Shown: piece after piece, positions 24,579 through 33,657 of the stretch
How positions within the stretch are numbered: position 1 is the first letter of the stretch
Layout: every line of letters begins with the position of its first letter
NCBI GenBank assembly: GCA_965238045.1
Contig: CBDEGU010000011.1
Coordinates: 682,001 to 746,000 of the forward strand
Length of the DNA: 64,000 nt
Source: CBDEGU01 sp965238045
GTDB lineage: Bacteria; Acidobacteriota; Terriglobia; Bryobacterales; UBA6623
Direction of reading: 5' to 3'
Translations under genes and position numbers: made by a program
The notes under the pieces: model-generated
What the model was told of the DNA's origin: nothing
What the model saw: the letters and a program-made list of their open reading frames with translations, nothing else
Databases searched by the model: none

Positions 24579-25097
24579 TCACTCAAGCCCCCAGCTTATG
24601 AGCCGAGCCCCCTCCAGACGCCGGAATAGAAGTTTTTCGCCGGCCGCGCCTTCCCGCCAGACGGAATGTCCGGCGCTTTTCATTTCGTCCAAGCCCCGGA
24701 CGATGCTGCCGAAGACGTTCCCAGGAACAAATCCCTCCGAGGGAGACAGGAGTAGATTGTTGCGATCGTAGAACACCGCTAAATCCACCAAACCCTGACC
24801 TTCCTGACGCAGGTGCAGCACCTCTGGCGGGAAGTGCGTTTCCGGAGGCAGATAGAAGTACATGACGTCATCCGGAATCGGTGTGATGGTTTGGTTCTCC
24901 TTGCCCGGCTCGATTTCCCCCAAAACGGGAACGAGGGTGAATATCTCATTGCTGGCATACTTGGCATGAAACACATCTCCGCCTTGTGGCAGAGCTCGCC
25001 AGACAGCCTCACAGGTCCTGGGAGCTTCCTCGTCCAGCAGCCGGGCAACACACCGGACCTTCCGTTTCTCCAGGATGATTTCTAAATAGCGGGCCAT
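24579..25097 (-). CDS. DUF3830 family protein (cyclophilin-like fold)
   Basis: The 172-residue protein starts 'MARYLEIILEKRKVRCVARLLDEEAP', given here only in part, and has the motif 'CEAVWRALP' and 'AKYASNEIFT'. These are the conserved stretches of the DUF3830 group. The family is structurally like cyclophilin, and its enzymatic role is unknown. No operon partner is visible: the PilZ gene lies downstream on the same strand, 192 bp away. Confidence 0.85.
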   Translation of the reverse strand: MARYLEIILEKRKVRCVARLLDEEAPRTCEAVWRALPQGGDVFHAKYASNEIFTLVPVLGEIEPGKENQTITPIPDDVMYFYLPPETHFPPEVLHLRQEGQGLVDLAVFYDRNNLLLSPSEGFVPGNVFGSIVRGLDEMKSAGHSVWREGAAGEKLLFRRLEGARLISWGLE

Positions 25098-25448
25098 GTT
25101 GCGAGCACCTTCTCGGACGGCTCAGGGGTAAGCACAATATCGCCTTCGACGTGGGCGGTCGGCCAGGACATCTTGGGCGACAGACGGGCCTCCCGCGCCA
25201 TACCGTGCCCCATGCTATGCCGAGATACCATAGTCTAACGACTTTGACCTCTCCTTCGGAGAACTCCGTAGCCGATCGAAATTGAAGACCGGACTCTTGC
25301 GCGATCCGGTCTTCTTGGTGTTCAAAGTGATCCATCAGCGCTTGCTCGGGGAGCGAGCTTTCGCTGGCTGGAAGACGGCGAGTTGAGCTTGCTAAAAGAG
25401 AGAAAGTCCGAGCGAGCTTCGGGGTAAAACCGCCTCGGGCTCCGTCAC
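25098..25448. other. Intergenic region, no gene seen
   Basis: This 351-bp stretch contains no convincing gene; the short frames on both strands look random. It leads into the integrase remnant and so is probably island debris. Confidence 0.4.
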
Positions 25449-25493
25449 TTGACGATGCCCGGGAAGGCGCGAAAGATGCCCTCGGGGTCTGTG

Positions 25494-25646
25494 TTAAACT
25501 CATTCAGATACACATTCGGGACCTGTCTTGGAGAAGCCGGAACGGACGCCTTTGTGATCGTGTGTTTGATGGGTCAGAGTAGCGGTGCGATCTCACGGAA
25601 ATACGTCCATCCAAGGCTGGCCACGACAGAGCGGTTGCGAAGATAA
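25494..25646 (+). pseudogene. Tyrosine recombinase C-terminal remnant
   Basis: About 50 codons preserve the end of a phage-type integrase: 'SFRYTFGTCLGEAG', 'CLMGQSSGAISRKYVHP'. In active relatives these read as an H-x-x-R-like box (here F-R-Y), an L-M-G-H motif (here G-Q) and the Y-V-H-P nucleophile. The His residues are lost and the rest of the gene is missing. It sits about 95 bp before tRNA-Lys, suggesting a decayed element that once used this tRNA region. Confidence 0.72.
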
Positions 25647-25741
25647 TGGCGTCACGGTCAGGAAACGACGTGCCCCCCCCGCCATACGGGCCCTGGAAAG
25701 AGGCGCAAGAAATCTCGTAAGTAACTGAACAATGACTAGAT

Positions 25742-25817
25742 GGGCGCGTAGCTCAATTGGCAGAGCAAGTGACTCTTAATCACTAGGTTGAAGGTTCGAT
25801 TCCTTCCGCGCTCACCA
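25742..25817 (+). tRNA. tRNA-Lys(CTT)
   Basis: Acceptor GGGCGCG pairs with CGCGCTC. The D arm is GCTC..GAGC, the anticodon arm AGTGA-CTCTTAA-TCACT (anticodon CTT), and the T arm GAAGG-TTCGATT-CCTTC. Discriminator A and an encoded CCA follow. The gene is complete at 76 nt. Confidence 0.96.
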
Positions 25818-26122
25818 TCTATCCTATTTCTTTTCCATGGGGTATCCACTTCATTCAGACAGCCCCGATATCTTGTGGTTGAGTTCACAGCGCTTCGGGG
25901 CCCCGGTCGGCGACCATCGAGCGGCAGGGCGCCGGTTCGACCGCCAAGTACGCATTGCGAAGGCGCCTCGGCCACTTCGCAACGAGCCGCCATGAAGCAC
26001 TCTTGCTCGACCAGATCGGGTTTCGGCGCCGGCGGCGGGTTTCGCTGGCGTCCCGCACATAGCGCAATCGCTTGCCGGCTAGGGGTTTGCCGGTCAGGGG
26101 TTTGCCGCTGGAGCGCACCGCG
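25818..26122. other. Intergenic region before the ABC ATPase gene
   Basis: This 305-bp region has no gene. Short direct repeats of GGGGTTTGCCG(G/C) occur near 26081-26110, just upstream of the ABC ATPase start. I see no clear promoter. Confidence 0.4.
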
Positions 26123-27442
26123 ATGACGGCCCTGGCCTTTGAAGGGGTATCCAAGAGCTACCCGATCTATGATTCGCCCTCGGGCCGGTTGAAGGAGCTG
26201 GTCACGTTGCGGCGGCGCTCCTATCACCGTGATTTCTGGGCGCTCCAGGACATCTCGTTCGAAATCCCCAAAGGATCGGTCTTCTGTCTGGTCGGTGAGA
26301 ATGGCTGCGGCAAGAGCACGACACTGCAACTGGCGGCGAGTATTTTCTCGCCGACCAGCGGAACGGTGCACTGCCAAGGCCGGGTTTCGGCGCTGCTGGA
26401 ACTGGGCGCGGGCTTTAATCCCGAGTTCAGCGGCCGCGACAATGTGTATCTCAGCGCCACGTTGATGGGGCTGTCCACGGCGGAGATCCGCGGCCGTTTC
26501 TCGGAAATCGAACGTTTCGCTGAAATCGGGCCGTTCATCGACAAACCGGTGAATACCTACTCATCTGGCATGCTGATGCGGCTGGCTTTCGCTGTGGCGG
26601 TTCACGTGGATTGTGAGATCTTGCTCGTCGATGAGGCGCTGGCCGTGGGTGACTTCTATTTCCGGCAGCGCTGTCTGCGTAAGATGTCCGAACTGCGCAG
26701 CCGCCAGACAACGATCGTTTTCGTATCCCATAATATGGCCGACGTGAAGGCGATCGGAAGCCAGGCGATGTGGCTGGAGGCGGGCCGCTGCCAACAGATC
26801 GGCCCTTGCGAGGACGTGGTCTCAAGCTACCTGGCTCGCATGGCGGAAAAGGACGCGCGCTACATCCAGGCGAGGCCGGCGGATGCCGCCAGCGGCGGAA
26901 ACGGCCGGCCGGCCGGGGCCTCGCCGGAAATCGTGCGGGGGTTCGCGAACATCGACCGGCGCAAGGGCGACGGCGGGGCGGAGATTCTCGGCATGACCGC
27001 GCTCAACGCGGACGGCAAGCCGGTGTCGCTGCTCGAGCCGAATCAGCCGCTCATCGTGCGCATGAGCTTTCTCGCCCGGCGGCGGATCGAATCGCCCAAC
27101 GCGGGTGTAGTGATCCGCAACCACGTCGGGCAGGAGTTTTCCGGTACCGATGCCCGGCGGGAAGGTCACTCCCCGCGGCCGATGGAACCCGGCGAGATCT
27201 GTACCATCGATTTTTGTCTCGAGGTGCCCGAACTCTATCCCGGCAACTTCTCGTTCTCTCCGTTCGTAACCGACGGGCCGGAGGGGCAGACCGAGGTCCG
27301 CGACTGGGTCGACAACGCCCTGACTCTTCAGATGACACATGGCGGCCAGCCGATCTACGGATACATCCATATCCCCTGCCGAGTCGTGGTCAACGGACGG
27401 TTGCCAGTCCCGGAATCGCCGACGCAGGCCTCGCCGAGATGA
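26123..27442 (+). CDS. ABC transporter ATPase, Wzt-type (polysaccharide/O-antigen export)
   Basis: The 439-residue protein has an ABC domain in the first 240 residues: Walker A 'GENGCGKST' near 65, signature 'YSSGMLMRLAF' near 155, Walker B 'LLVDEALAVGD' near 178, and the switch His in 'FVSHN'. A C-terminal Wzt-like beta-sandwich follows (about 290-430), which binds the glycan chain end. The frame extends 17 codons upstream, but the domain begins at ATG 26123. It overlaps the glycosyltransferase by 4 bp (ATGA). No TagG/Wzm permease gene is adjacent. Confidence 0.92.
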   Translation: MTALAFEGVSKSYPIYDSPSGRLKELVTLRRRSYHRDFWALQDISFEIPKGSVFCLVGENGCGKSTTLQLAASIFSPTSGTVHCQGRVSALLELGAGFNPEFSGRDNVYLSATLMGLSTAEIRGRFSEIERFAEIGPFIDKPVNTYSSGMLMRLAFAVAVHVDCEILLVDEALAVGDFYFRQRCLRKMSELRSRQTTIVFVSHNMADVKAIGSQAMWLEAGRCQQIGPCEDVVSSYLARMAEKDARYIQARPADAASGGNGRPAGASPEIVRGFANIDRRKGDGGAEILGMTALNADGKPVSLLEPNQPLIVRMSFLARRRIESPNAGVVIRNHVGQEFSGTDARREGHSPRPMEPGEICTIDFCLEVPELYPGNFSFSPFVTDGPEGQTEVRDWVDNALTLQMTHGGQPIYGYIHIPCRVVVNGRLPVPESPTQASPR

Positions 27443-29853
27443 AGATGCTGTTGGCGCTGCCGCGATGGCTTGCGCACCTGATCTACCTGCTGCTGGTCGC
27501 TCCTTTCCTTCTGCTGGGGACGATGTGCGGACTGGCACTCGCCGATCTCTGGCGCCGGTTTCTCCCGCCGATCGCTCTGGAACCCGATCAGGCGCCTTCC
27601 CATGAAGCCATCAGCGTCGTGATCCCGAGTTGGAATGGGCGTGAGCTGCTCGCGGCGAACCTCCCGTCGGTGATCGCGGGGCTTGCGTTTCATCCCGAGA
27701 ACGAGGTGATCGTGGTGGAGAATGGCTCCGCGGATGGCAGCGCCGAGTTTCTGGAGGAAAACTTTCCGGCGGTGAAGGTCTTGCGGCTGGAAACGAATCT
27801 GGGATTCGGAGGCGGCTCGAACGAAGGTTTTCGCGCGGCACGGCATGATGTCGTCCTGTTGCTCAACAACGACATGCGCGTCGAAGCTGAGTCGGTGAAA
27901 CCGTTGCTGGAAGCCTTCGCCGATGCACGCGTCTTCGCGGTCACAGCTCAGATGTACTTTTCCGACCCGCGGAAGCGGCGCGAGGAAACCGGGCTGGTTC
28001 ATGGGATGTGGGTGCGAGGGAGCCTGCATCTGACACACCGCGACGACCAGAGGGTCCGCGAGGCTTTCCCGACGTTCTATGCCGGAGGTGGTTCGTCGGC
28101 TTACGATCGCCGGAAATTTCTCTCCCTGGGCGGCTTCGATCCCCTGATGGAACCGTTCTACTACGAAGACACCGACATCAGTTACATGGCCTGGAAGCGT
28201 GGCTGGAAGCTGCTTTACGAGCCTCGCTGCATCGTCCATCACGAACATCGCGCGACGATCGGAAAACATTTCCATCCGGCCTATGTCAACGCCATGGTTC
28301 AGAAGAACCGCCTGCTTTTCGTATGGAAGAACATTCACCAGTGGAGCTATCTTGCGGAGCATTTCTTCTGGCTGCTGGCGAATTCGTGGGTATGGCTGGT
28401 GTTTGGATCTTCGGCGACGCGGCCTTCGCCGTCGGACACACTGCTGGCACTCAGGCAGCTGCCGGCCGCTGTCCGTTCACGAGTTCGCGCGGCCCGGCTT
28501 GCGGTGATCTCTGATGCCGAAGCTTTCCGTCGTCCTCTGGGAGGCTACTTTCGCGACCGCTTCGGCGACCGGCCTGGGGGGGGCGAAAAGCTCCATGTGC
28601 TGTTTGTCTCGCCCTATCCGCTGGAGCCGCCCGTGCACGGGGGCGGCGTCTTCATGAACCAGACCGTCCGGGAACTTGCGAAGCGGTCCCACCTGCATCT
28701 GTTCTGTCTGCTCGACGAACCGGAAGAAGCGGAGGCGCATGAAGCGCTGATGACGGTCTGCGCGAGCACGGAGTTCATGGTGCGCTGGAAAGACCTCTCC
28801 AAGGGCGCTGGGTCCGTGCTGCCGCAGTCCGCGCGAACCTTCTTCCATCCTGACATGCTATGGGCGATTCACCGGGCGATCCTGATTCACAAGATCGATG
28901 TGGTGCAGTTTGAATACACCCAATTGGCGACCTACGCTCCAGAGTTCGAGCGCATCGCGACGTTCTTGTTTGAGCACGATGTCGCGTTCCAGTCGATCAG
29001 CCGTGCGATCTGGAAGCGGGGCCGCCTCTTGACACGGATGCGCTACGGCTATGAATACCTCCGTGTGCTGCGGTTCGAACGCCAATGCGTACCGAAGTTT
29101 GACGGCATTCAGGTATGCACAGCTGAGAACCGGCGGCACCTCGAGTCATTCATCTGGGGGCAGACGCCGATCCACGACGGATTCCGTGCCGGGATTGACG
29201 TCGCCGGTTACCCCTACCAGGAGGGAGGCCGCGATCCCGGCACGCTCTTGTTTGTGGGAAATTTCAGGCATCTTCCCAACCGCGAGGCCCTGGCGTTCTT
29301 CGTTCGCTGCGTGTTTCCCGAAATCCGGAACCGAAGACCCCAAGTTCGGCTCGTGGTCGCCGGGGCGCAAGCGCCGCCCGGGTTCGAGGAGGGCTTGCGC
29401 CGGCCCGGCATCGAGTACCTGGGCCGGGTCGAGAGCATTCAGGATGTATTTGCGAGATACGCTGTATTTGTGTGTCCGGTCTTGAGCGGGTCGGGAATTC
29501 GCGTCAAGCTGCTGGAGGCGTTTGCGTCGGGTATTCCGGTGGTATCGACGGCGATGGGTGCCGAGGGTCTTACCGGCGCCGAGGGCCTTACCGCTACGGG
29601 AGAGAAACTTCTTGCGATCGCGGATTCGGCGGAAGCGTTCGCTCGCCGGGTGACGGACTTGCTGGATGATCCGGAAACCGCCCGCCAGATGGCCCGCCGC
29701 GCCCGCCGGGAAGTCGAGCGGAATTGGGATCTGAAGGTGATTGCCAGGCGGCTGGAAGCCCACTACCGCGACGTGCTCGAAGCGAAGCTGGCGCGCGGCC
29801 CGGATCGCGGCGGGTTTCGCTATGGCGAGGACTCGGCGATCCGTTCACGGTAA
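27439..29853 (+). CDS. Fused GT2-GT4 glycosyltransferase
   Basis: The 804-residue protein starts with a hydrophobic segment ('LIYLLLVAPFLLLGTMCGLAL'-like, residues 11-35). A GT2 domain follows (about 57-300: 'ISVVIPSWNGRELL', the D-x-D-like 'LLLNNDMRV', 'YYEDTDISYMAWKRG'), then a GT4 domain (about 385-790: 'VLFVSPYPLEPPVHGGG', 'LLFVGNFRHLPNREAL', the E-x7-E region 'VKLLEAFASGIPVV'). It would add two sugars to an exported glycan. The start overlaps the ABC gene by 4 bp, and the 3' end overlaps the convergent metallohydrolase gene by 34 bp. The longer frame from 26770 lies inside the ABC gene and is rejected. Confidence 0.92.
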   Translation: MKMLLALPRWLAHLIYLLLVAPFLLLGTMCGLALADLWRRFLPPIALEPDQAPSHEAISVVIPSWNGRELLAANLPSVIAGLAFHPENEVIVVENGSADGSAEFLEENFPAVKVLRLETNLGFGGGSNEGFRAARHDVVLLLNNDMRVEAESVKPLLEAFADARVFAVTAQMYFSDPRKRREETGLVHGMWVRGSLHLTHRDDQRVREAFPTFYAGGGSSAYDRRKFLSLGGFDPLMEPFYYEDTDISYMAWKRGWKLLYEPRCIVHHEHRATIGKHFHPAYVNAMVQKNRLLFVWKNIHQWSYLAEHFFWLLANSWVWLVFGSSATRPSPSDTLLALRQLPAAVRSRVRAARLAVISDAEAFRRPLGGYFRDRFGDRPGGGEKLHVLFVSPYPLEPPVHGGGVFMNQTVRELAKRSHLHLFCLLDEPEEAEAHEALMTVCASTEFMVRWKDLSKGAGSVLPQSARTFFHPDMLWAIHRAILIHKIDVVQFEYTQLATYAPEFERIATFLFEHDVAFQSISRAIWKRGRLLTRMRYGYEYLRVLRFERQCVPKFDGIQVCTAENRRHLESFIWGQTPIHDGFRAGIDVAGYPYQEGGRDPGTLLFVGNFRHLPNREALAFFVRCVFPEIRNRRPQVRLVVAGAQAPPGFEEGLRRPGIEYLGRVESIQDVFARYAVFVCPVLSGSGIRVKLLEAFASGIPVVSTAMGAEGLTGAEGLTATGEKLLAIADSAEAFARRVTDLLDDPETARQMARRARREVERNWDLKVIARRLEAHYRDVLEAKLARGPDRGGFRYGEDSAIRSR

Positions 29854-32093
29854 ACCCGGCGGGCGTGATCGTAGGCCTTGCGAGCCGCTTCGCGTTCGGA
29901 TGCGCGGATGCGTGGCGCCTTCTGGCTCCAGCACTGATCCACCGCCGCCAGGCACCATTGGGCGCTGCGACGCGAGGCGCGGATGGGTTTGGAATCCACG
30001 AGGGCGAAGATGGGATTGGTGTGCGAGGAGGGCAGAATCCGCAGCGCGATCCAGCTGCTTTTGCTGATCTCGATGTCGAAGCTCATCTCCCGCAACTGCC
30101 CATCGGCCAGCAGGTTTTTCGAGGCGACGGCCTCTCCGTTGACAACCAGTTCCACGGCAACCTCGCGAGTTTCGGGCAGGCGGGCGCGCTCGACATCCCA
30201 GTACGGTTTCTCTTCGTAGCCGAGATTGTGAAACCTCGGGTCGGGATAGGGGTCGAGAAACGCCGCCGCCTTCACCGTGACATGCGCCTTGCCGCCGGCT
30301 TGAAGCTGGATTTCGCTATTGCTGGTTCCCAGCTCCGTGCCGTTGACGGTGAAGTCAATGAGATGACTCTTGCCTTCGCTGATATAGTTGCGGCCGTCGC
30401 GGATGCCGTCGATCCAGCCGCGGTAACTCAATTTGTCGAGTTTGACGTAACTGCGTCCGAGGCCTACTTTGTCGTCGTAGATGCAGGGGAAGTCAGTCTC
30501 GCCGCTGATGCGCGTTCGGAAGCCGGCGTTTAGCGTGTGATACCAGATGTTGAGTTCCCAGACCGAGGGCGTATCGACGCCGGAAATGAAGTCGACCACG
30601 TCATGGGTCACGTCCACGATGTATTCATTGGCTCCGATGCCGTCAAAGCCCGGCATCTCGTAGTTGGGCAACTCGCTGGAACGGACTTGCAGTCCCCAGC
30701 CGGAATGCGAAAATCCGACCACGCCGCCTTGCTCCTTGCCCCACTTGAGAACGGGCAGATCCCATGACGGCCACTCATCGACGCGCGTCGTGCCCGGGTA
30801 GTCGTCTTCGCTGAGCCCCAGCAGAACGAGGTGTCCGGCATGGCTGGAGGGGAAGCCCGAGACCTCGACGTCATAGTGCAAGATGCGCTCGGACTTCGAC
30901 AGCTCGTTGTCGCGCGCGCTGAAGAACTGCTTCTGGTAGTACCAGGAAGGCCCCCAGGTGAGAACCGCGCCGATGTTCAGGTTCTCGCCGAGCACCTGGC
31001 GCATCATGTCTTCGGGCTGCACGCCTTCGGTCGGATTCTTGTAATGGGAGCAGCCGGAGGCGTGAATGTGATGATCGCCCGACCACCAGCCGTATTTCGA
31101 CGGGTCGATCCAGCGCTGGAGCTGGAAGGCGAGTTCGCCCGGAGTGTTTTCAGTGATGGCTACCTCCATGGTGCGCCGATAAAACTCGGGTCCGCCGCCG
31201 TACTCGATCGTGTAGTATCCGTCGGGCAAACGGAGCGTTTCGCCATCGGCGCGGTAGACCTGCGGCTGAAAGGGGAAGTCGGGCGCCAAGCGTTTGGAGG
31301 GATTAGGGTAGATGCGGCCCTGGCGGTCTTTCACAAGGAAGGAGCCGATGGTGGGCCGTCCGTTCTCGTCGCGCACGCGCAGCGTAATTTCGTGGGCGGG
31401 TTCGATATTGAAAACGATGAGAATGTCGTTGCGGTAACCGATGTCCTGGGTGCCCTGGCCCACATGGAACGAGATCTTGGCCGAGCGCTGTCCGCGGTCG
31501 CGGCTGTAGACCTGCAAGATGCGGTACTCGACTTTCAGTCCCGACAGCCTCGCCTGCATGGGAGGTTTGTCGTAGAGTTCGATGCCCGCCCAGCGCTCCT
31601 TGACGTGCTGCCGGGTGAGTTCGAGCGGAGGTTCTTTTTCGCCGCGCGAGCGCAGCGAGGTCGGGCCGCTGTTGGGGCTCACTACCCTGAGCGGAGCGGT
31701 CACGCCCGCGTCGTTGTTCACTTTCACTAGAAACAGCCGCGTTCCCTTTTCGACCAGCAGGGGTTTGGCTTGGCCCTGCCGGACCTTGACGCGACTCTCG
31801 GGGTTGATGTCAATTTCGGCGAGCACGAAGGGATCGAGCAGTTCTTGCAGCTTCGCGACCGCGCGGGGTTCGTCGCCAAGGGAGATGGCGGCATTGATTT
31901 CGTCATGAACGCTCGCCGGGAGCGGCTGGCCGGTGTAATTCAGCGCGTCCTCAAGCCGCCTCACGTGTTGCGCGAAAGGCTGCAGCTCGACACCTTCTTG
32001 CGACCAAGCCTGGTGCAACGGTAAGAGCAGGAAAACCAGCAAGAACGCGAATCGGCGGCTCATGAACCTTCGACGCAAACACAGCAGATACAT
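29820..32093 (-). CDS. CehA/McbA-family metallohydrolase, exported
   Basis: The 757-residue protein has a signal peptide ('FAFLLVFLLLPLHQAWS'). An N-terminal beta region follows, then a PHP-like metal-binding domain beginning at 'WWSGDHHIHASG' near residue 340, whose His pair should bind zinc. C-terminal sugar-enzyme-like sandwich segments complete it ('GKSHLIDFTVNG'). Relatives hydrolyse esters or phosphoesters, but the substrate is unknown here. The frame is open to 32216; GGAGGG eight bases before the ATG at 32093 decides the start. It converges on and overlaps the glycosyltransferase gene by 34 bp. Confidence 0.85.
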   Translation of the reverse strand: MYLLCLRRRFMSRRFAFLLVFLLLPLHQAWSQEGVELQPFAQHVRRLEDALNYTGQPLPASVHDEINAAISLGDEPRAVAKLQELLDPFVLAEIDINPESRVKVRQGQAKPLLVEKGTRLFLVKVNNDAGVTAPLRVVSPNSGPTSLRSRGEKEPPLELTRQHVKERWAGIELYDKPPMQARLSGLKVEYRILQVYSRDRGQRSAKISFHVGQGTQDIGYRNDILIVFNIEPAHEITLRVRDENGRPTIGSFLVKDRQGRIYPNPSKRLAPDFPFQPQVYRADGETLRLPDGYYTIEYGGGPEFYRRTMEVAITENTPGELAFQLQRWIDPSKYGWWSGDHHIHASGCSHYKNPTEGVQPEDMMRQVLGENLNIGAVLTWGPSWYYQKQFFSARDNELSKSERILHYDVEVSGFPSSHAGHLVLLGLSEDDYPGTTRVDEWPSWDLPVLKWGKEQGGVVGFSHSGWGLQVRSSELPNYEMPGFDGIGANEYIVDVTHDVVDFISGVDTPSVWELNIWYHTLNAGFRTRISGETDFPCIYDDKVGLGRSYVKLDKLSYRGWIDGIRDGRNYISEGKSHLIDFTVNGTELGTSNSEIQLQAGGKAHVTVKAAAFLDPYPDPRFHNLGYEEKPYWDVERARLPETREVAVELVVNGEAVASKNLLADGQLREMSFDIEISKSSWIALRILPSSHTNPIFALVDSKPIRASRRSAQWCLAAVDQCWSQKAPRIRASEREAARKAYDHARRVYRERIAESSP

Positions 32094-32201
32094 GGTTAAC
32101 CCTCCAGGAATCGCGCTCGGAACCGCTCGCCCGGTCTCCGCGCCTAGCAAGATCATACGCTCTTGCCCGATCCAGGGCAACGACCGAGCATACGGGCATA
32201 G

Positions 32202-32207
32202 TATCCT
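32202..32207 (+). promoter_or_regulatory. -10 box (TATCCT) seven bases before the MFS start: likely leaderless
   Basis: TATCCT at 32202-32207 ends exactly 7 nt before the ATG at 32215, which places the expected transcription start on the start codon. No Shine-Dalgarno is present. The -35 is weak. Confidence 0.45.
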
Positions 32208-32214
32208 CTCTGGC

Positions 32215-33465
32215 ATGCCCGCGCGCTACAAAGCTTTGGCGCTGATGTTCGCTCTGACGATGGTGACGTATCTCGACCGGGTCTGCATTGCGGCGACCGC
32301 CCCGGCGATGTCGGCCGAACTCGGGCTCTCGAAAGGGCAGATGGGCGAGGTTTTCAGCATCTTCGTTCTCGGCTACGTGCTGTTTGAAATTCCCGGAGGA
32401 TGGCTGGCCGATCGTTTTGGCGCTCGCTCGCTGCTGACCCGCATCGTTGTTTGCTGGTCGGTGTTTACCGCCGCGACGGGGGCCGCGCGGAGTTTCGCGA
32501 GCTTGCTGGTCATCCGCTTTCTGTTCGGCTGCGGGGAGGCGGGCGCGTTCCCTGGGTGCGCTTCGGTGATATCGCGCTGGTTTCCGTTTTCCGAGCGCGG
32601 GCGGGCGCAGGCGGTGATCATGGTGGGCAGCCGGCTGGGCGGGGCATTCGCGCCGGCGCTGGTCATCGCGCTGATGAGTGTCATCGGCTGGAGGGCGGTA
32701 TTCTGGATCTTCGCCTTGCTGGGAATCGCGTGGGCCGTGGCCTGGTCTTCTTGGTTCCGCAACTCTCCCGAGCAGCACAGCGCGGTCAGCGCGGGCGAGC
32801 TGGCCTTGATCCAGGGCGGGCGGACGACCCGGAACGAAACCCATGCCGTTCCGTGGGCGCAACTGCTGCGAAGCCGAAATATCTGGGCGCTGTGCGGAAT
32901 GTATTCCGGCTATGCCTTTGGGCTGTATTTCTATCTCTCCTGGTTGCCGACCTATCTGCAGGAAGGGCGCGGCATCGCGTTCGAGCAGATCGGCTTTTTT
33001 GCGGCACTGCCTCTGCTCGCCGGCGCTGTGTGCAATTTTCTGGGTGGTTGGCTTACCGACTTTTTCAGCCGCCGAATGAGCCTTCGCTGGGCGCGCCGCA
33101 TACCAGCCATGGGCGGCTTGGTCGCCGCGGCGGGCTTGCTTGCCGTGGCCGCGGTCGCCAAGGACAATACCGTCGGTATTACGGCGCTGGCGCTGAGTTT
33201 CGGCGCGGCGGATCTGATACTCGTCGTCTGCTGGGCGACTTGTCTCGACATCGGCCGCGACCACGCTGGCACGGTTTCCGGCACCATGAACTCGCTGGGT
33301 CAGATTGGCGGCGTCATCGCTCCCACCGCCATCGGCTGGATGGTGGAGACCTGGGGCTCCTGGCAGTTGCCGCTGCTGATCGCTGCCGGGTACTACGTTC
33401 TCGCGGGACTTCTTTGGCTGCTGATCGATCCGGAGCTGCCGCTCGATCTTGCGGGGGCCGAGTAG
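32215..33465 (+). CDS. MFS transporter, anion:cation symporter (ACS) type
   Basis: The 416-residue protein has about 12 membrane segments. Hallmarks of the ACS/hexuronate group are 'VTYLDRVCIAATAPAM' in helix 1, 'EIPGGWLADRFGAR' (motif A) between helices 2 and 3, and 'GEAGAFPGCASVISRWF' in helix 4. Such carriers take up organic acids such as glucarate, galactarate or hexuronates with protons. The frame runs further upstream, but the family starts at 'MPARYKALAL' and a -10 box lies 7 nt before it. It diverges from the CehA-like gene. Confidence 0.9.
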   Translation: MPARYKALALMFALTMVTYLDRVCIAATAPAMSAELGLSKGQMGEVFSIFVLGYVLFEIPGGWLADRFGARSLLTRIVVCWSVFTAATGAARSFASLLVIRFLFGCGEAGAFPGCASVISRWFPFSERGRAQAVIMVGSRLGGAFAPALVIALMSVIGWRAVFWIFALLGIAWAVAWSSWFRNSPEQHSAVSAGELALIQGGRTTRNETHAVPWAQLLRSRNIWALCGMYSGYAFGLYFYLSWLPTYLQEGRGIAFEQIGFFAALPLLAGAVCNFLGGWLTDFFSRRMSLRWARRIPAMGGLVAAAGLLAVAAVAKDNTVGITALALSFGAADLILVVCWATCLDIGRDHAGTVSGTMNSLGQIGGVIAPTAIGWMVETWGSWQLPLLIAAGYYVLAGLLWLLIDPELPLDLAGAE

Positions 33466-33657
33466 CGTACTCCAAGCGAGGCCGTGGCAGAAGCCGGCCA
33501 GCCGCGTTGCGAGCGCCGCGGGGCCGCGAGCGAGGCCGCTAAGTGCCCAAGAAACACCGCATTGCATGACACGAGGCACGCGCTCGGAAGCGAAGGGAAC
33601 GTGACGTTTCCGGGGGCCGCCGCGGGAATCGAGACTGGTAGGATAGGGTACTTGACG

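Noticed and set aside
26081..26110. Short GGGGTTTGCCG repeats as a regulatory array
   Set aside because: Two near-copies in GC-rich sequence are not enough to support a function.
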